Shown here: one piece after another, positions 63,358-64,000 of the stretch
Layout of the letters: each line of letters begins with the position of its first letter
Numbering within the stretch: the first letter of the stretch is position 1
Source: Gemmobacter fulvus
Lineage (GTDB): Bacteria; Pseudomonadota; Alphaproteobacteria; Rhodobacterales; Rhodobacteraceae
Direction of reading: 5' to 3'
Assembly (NCBI RefSeq): GCF_018798885.1
Contig: NZ_CP076362.1
Span: 1-64,000, forward strand
DNA: 64,000 nucleotides
Made by a program: the position numbers and the translations under genes
The notes under the pieces: generated by a model
The model's input: only the letters and a program-made list of their open reading frames with translations
Told to the model about the DNA's origin: nothing
Databases searched by the model: none

Positions 63358-64000
63358 ATGAGCCGCAAACCAGATTCGGCGCTGCCGCCCTATTTCAACA
63401 TTGATCCGGCCCGCGCCGCAAGCAAACTGGGCGATACCGTCACCACCGAGCGTTTCGCCAAGGCCGCGGCCTTTTGCGGCCGCGGCCGCGACGATCTGGC
63501 CAAGCGCGGGTATTCCCCGGATGGCCGCAAGCATCTGCGGCGCTTTTCGATGTGGGAGGTCACGCGTTATCTGCTGCCCGTCGCCTCGGCCCATCTGCGC
63601 CGCGTGCTGAAATCGCATCCCGAATTGCCGCAGGGCGAAGGCGATGCCAATTCCCGCAGCTTCACGCTGGAAGAGGTGCTGGCCCTGCGCGACTATTTCG
63701 ACCGTGAAGGATCGGCGGCCAAGGAATACCGCCCGTGGCGCCCCGAAGGCCTGCCCGCCAAGATCTGCGCCGTGACCAATTTCAAGGGCGGTTCGGGCAA
63801 GACCACCACCTGCGCGCATCTGGCGATGGCGGCGGCGCTGGATGGCTATCGGGTGCTGGTGCTGGATCTCGACAGTCAGGCCTCGATGACCTCGCTGCTT
63901 GGGGGGCAGGTGCAGGATGAATGGCAGACGGTGTTCCCGCTGATCGCGCGCGATTACGCCCGCGCCGTGACGGCGGAAAACGAGCTGCGGGCGGCGCGCG
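63358..64000 (+). CDS. parA: ParA-type partition ATPase, N-terminal part (cut by window edge)
   Basis: The first 214 residues are visible; the frame runs off the right end. An N-terminal MerR/helix-turn-helix-like region of about 120 residues (RRFSMWEVTRYLLPV) precedes the deviant Walker A KGGSGKTT (residues 143-150) and LDLDSQASMTSLLGG, typical of plasmid ParA that also represses its own operon. AGGAA lies 8 bases before ATG. It is divergent from rep; parB is expected beyond the window. Confidence 0.9.
   Translation, partial: MSRKPDSALPPYFNIDPARAASKLGDTVTTERFAKAAAFCGRGRDDLAKRGYSPDGRKHLRRFSMWEVTRYLLPVASAHLRRVLKSHPELPQGEGDANSRSFTLEEVLALRDYFDREGSAAKEYRPWRPEGLPAKICAVTNFKGGSGKTTTCAHLAMAAALDGYRVLVLDLDSQASMTSLLGGQVQDEWQTVFPLIARDYARAVTAENELRAAR

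Overview
The window is GC-rich, densely packed DNA typical of an alphaproteobacterium of the order Rhodobacterales (Paracoccus/Rhodobacter/Ruegeria-like). The evidence is codon use, TMAO/betaine and hydroxyproline gene sets typical of that group, and many ATGA/TGATG start-stop overlaps. A Rep_3-type replication initiator, an origin-like region with two DnaA boxes, and a divergent parA gene lie at the right end, so this is most likely the end of a large plasmid or chromid, not the main chromosome.

Layout. 1-6.3 kb: a tight oxidative natural-product-like operon with a P450-like C-terminus lacking the haem cysteine, a stand-alone adenylation enzyme, an FAD monooxygenase, a luciferase-like monooxygenase, an acyl-CoA dehydrogenase and a phosphopantetheinyl transferase; no carrier protein is visible. 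6.3-15.1 kb: a TorT/TorS/TorR three-component sensor beside a ProXVW-type transporter that resembles the TMAO importer TmoXVW, with a tor-box-like site between torR and the transporter and no TMAO reductase. 15.2-18.7 kb: an arsenic operon (arsR, arsC, acr3, arsH, a second flavin reductase) and a 51-residue ORF. 18.8-26.6 kb: a tripartite tricarboxylate transporter (tctA, tctB, and tctC split by an IS110/IS1111-type element) with a TctD/TctE two-component system and a divergent periplasmic binding protein.

26.6-40.4 kb: a sugar-acid operon with a GntR regulator, DHDPS-family dehydratase, Tat-exported binding protein plus ABC transporter, enolase-superfamily dehydratase, lactonase, uronate dehydrogenase, aldose epimerase, IlvD/Edd dehydratase, RraA-like aldolase and alpha-ketoglutarate semialdehyde (KGSA) dehydrogenase. 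40.4-61.5 kb: a hydroxyproline locus. It has two GntR regulators, a Pyr4H2C-deaminase-like DHDPS protein, a pyrroline-carboxylate reductase, a second and almost identical KGSA dehydrogenase, a polar amino-acid ABC transporter, a D-hydroxyproline dehydrogenase, a 4-hydroxyproline epimerase, a fused aconitase X, a divergent proline-racemase homologue, a dipeptide ABC transporter and an Xaa-Pro dipeptidase. 61.5-64 kb: replication and partition.

How it works together. The replicon looks like a catabolic accessory element. Sugar acids and hydroxyproline (including hydroxyproline-containing peptides of collagen type, by inference) are both funnelled to KGSA and then to 2-oxoglutarate, and each branch carries its own copy of the final dehydrogenase. 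All four complete ABC operons show an RNA hairpin directly after the binding-protein gene. The strongest candidate for something new at sequence level is the IS1111-type element in tctC: its right-end noncoding segment folds into an internal loop whose two sides resemble the sequences at the insertion junctions, as expected of a bridge/seek RNA.
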